A stretch of 64,000 nucleotides of DNA from Rhizobium bangladeshense (lineage in GTDB: Bacteria; Pseudomonadota; Alphaproteobacteria; Rhizobiales; Rhizobiaceae). The stretch is taken from contig NZ_CP071612.1 of NCBI RefSeq assembly GCF_017357245.1, positions 1,181,001-1,245,000 of the forward strand, in the 5' to 3' direction. The notes below the pieces were generated by a model. That model ran no database searches. It worked only from the letters and a program-made list of their open reading frames with translations, and was not told the DNA's origin. Position numbers and translations under genes: made by a program. Shown here piece after piece: positions 63,182 to 64,000 of the stretch (positions are counted from its first letter, which is position 1; each line of letters opens with the position of its first letter).

Positions 63182-64000
63182 TCACGGCAGCGTGTAGGCG
63201 ATGACATAGTCGCCGGGCTTGGTGCCGACAGAGCCGTGGCCGCCGGCGACCATGACGACATATTGCTTGTTGTCATCGGTCGTATAGGTCATCGGCGTCG
63301 CCTGGCCGCCGGCCGGAAGCCGCGTCCGCCAGAGTTCGTGCCCGTTCGTCACGTCGTAGGCGCGCAGATAGTTGTCGACCGCCGCGCCGAGGAAGGCGAC
63401 TCCGCCCTTGGTCAGCATCGGGCCGCCGATGCCGGGCACGCCAAGCTTGAAGGGCAGCGGCAGCGGCGTCATATCGCGGACGGTGCCGTTCTTATGCATG
63501 TAGGCGATCTTGCCGGTGCGCAGGTCGACGCCTGTGACATAGCCCCATGGCGGCGCCTGGCAGGGGATCTGCAGAGGCCCGAGGAAGGGTCCCATGAAGA
63601 CGCCGTAGGGCGCGCCGTCATTGCGGTTGAGCCCCTGTTCGCTGCCCTTCTCGTCCTGGCCTCTCGGCGGAATATCGGCAGCCGGCACCAGGCGGGAAGT
63701 GAAGGCGAGATAGGTCGGCATGCCGAACATGATCTGCCGCTCCGGATCCACCGCCACCGAGCCCCAGTTGAAGGTGCCGAAATTGCCGGGATAGACGATC
63801 GTCCCTTCGAGCGACGGCGGCGTGTAGCGGCCTTCATAGCGATAGCGGTGGAAATCGATGCGGCAGAGGAGCTGGTCGAACAGCGACACGCCCCACATGT
63901 CCTTTTCCTTAAGCGGCTCGGGCGAGAAGGTGAGGTCGGAGATCGGCTGCGTCGGCGCGGTGTGGTCGCCAGAGACCGCTCCGCCGGGGGCCGGGATTTC
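63182..64000 (-). CDS. gcd: PQQ-dependent membrane glucose dehydrogenase, C-terminal part (5' cut by window)
   Basis: The frame is open to the right edge, giving the last 272 residues of a quinoprotein dehydrogenase. GDHTAPTQPISDLTF, GTFNWGSVAVDP, ALRAYDVTNGHELWRTRLPAGGQATPMTY and the final GGHGSVGTKPGDYVIAYTLP are C-terminal propeller motifs of the glucose/quinate/shikimate type. It oxidises glucose to gluconolactone in the periplasm and passes electrons to ubiquinone. The membrane anchor and N-terminal blades lie outside. Quinate or shikimate dehydrogenase is less likely but not excluded. Confidence 0.93.
   Translation of the reverse strand, partial: EIPAPGGAVSGDHTAPTQPISDLTFSPEPLKEKDMWGVSLFDQLLCRIDFHRYRYEGRYTPPSLEGTIVYPGNFGTFNWGSVAVDPERQIMFGMPTYLAFTSRLVPAADIPPRGQDEKGSEQGLNRNDGAPYGVFMGPFLGPLQIPCQAPPWGYVTGVDLRTGKIAYMHKNGTVRDMTPLPLPFKLGVPGIGGPMLTKGGVAFLGAAVDNYLRAYDVTNGHELWRTRLPAGGQATPMTYTTDDNKQYVVMVAGGHGSVGTKPGDYVIAYTLP

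Overview
The window looks like a chromosomal segment of a fast-growing rhizobium, most likely the Rhizobium leguminosarum/etli group. This is inferred from gene content: a dmeR-dmeF nickel/cobalt pair, an ATP-dependent DNA ligase with its partner exonuclease, ohrR/ohr, a PQQ glucose dehydrogenase and two sugar/amine ABC uptake operons. High GC content and rhizobial palindromic intergenic repeats agree with it. I saw no rRNA, tRNA, CRISPR array, integrase or intact insertion sequence. The two end genes are cut by the window: a chemoreceptor at the left and the PQQ glucose dehydrogenase (gcd) at the right.

Left part (1-10.2 kb): chemoreceptor end, a glycerophosphodiesterase, an alpha/beta hydrolase, a DNA exonuclease-ligase pair interrupted by a palindromic repeat, a Tat-type esterase, two tandem L,D-transpeptidases (one Sec lipoprotein, one Tat lipoprotein), then cspA, rpsU and two small conserved proteins. 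10.2-16 kb holds two MarR-controlled stress units (ohrR/ohr; MarR with DUF899, DUF1579 and VOC proteins). Between them is a cytochrome P450 flanked by gene-poor sequence. 16-24.9 kb holds two ABC-F proteins, the first preceded by a 23-codon leader ORF with alternative hairpins, then a HerA-like ATPase, a Nudix hydrolase and an unlinked zwf.

24.9-32.2 kb is a metabolic island: a LysR regulator divergent from an agmatinase-family ureohydrolase, a complete polyamine-type ABC importer, and a reductase of the delta1-piperideine/pyrroline-2-carboxylate (DpkA) type. Together these suggest import of a guanidino compound, removal of urea and reduction of a cyclic imine to an amino acid. 37-46.2 kb is a polyol uptake and oxidation operon: binding protein, two permeases, a 68-residue membrane protein, a medium-chain dehydrogenase, three short-chain dehydrogenases and an ATPase, divergent from an AraC regulator.

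46.3-64 kb is mostly single housekeeping or accessory genes: alcohol dehydrogenase, class IV aminotransferase, nadE, an MFS exporter, a TauE/SafE permease, sodB, a metallophosphoesterase, a WYL regulator divergent from a LysE exporter, two c-type cytochromes, a GST, a GNAT enzyme, dmeR-dmeF, a class A beta-lactamase and gcd. The most interesting items are the ABC-F leader, the guanidino/cyclic-imine island, the small membrane protein in the polyol operon, a 16-bp perfect palindrome before a small conserved gene, and the split ligase operon.
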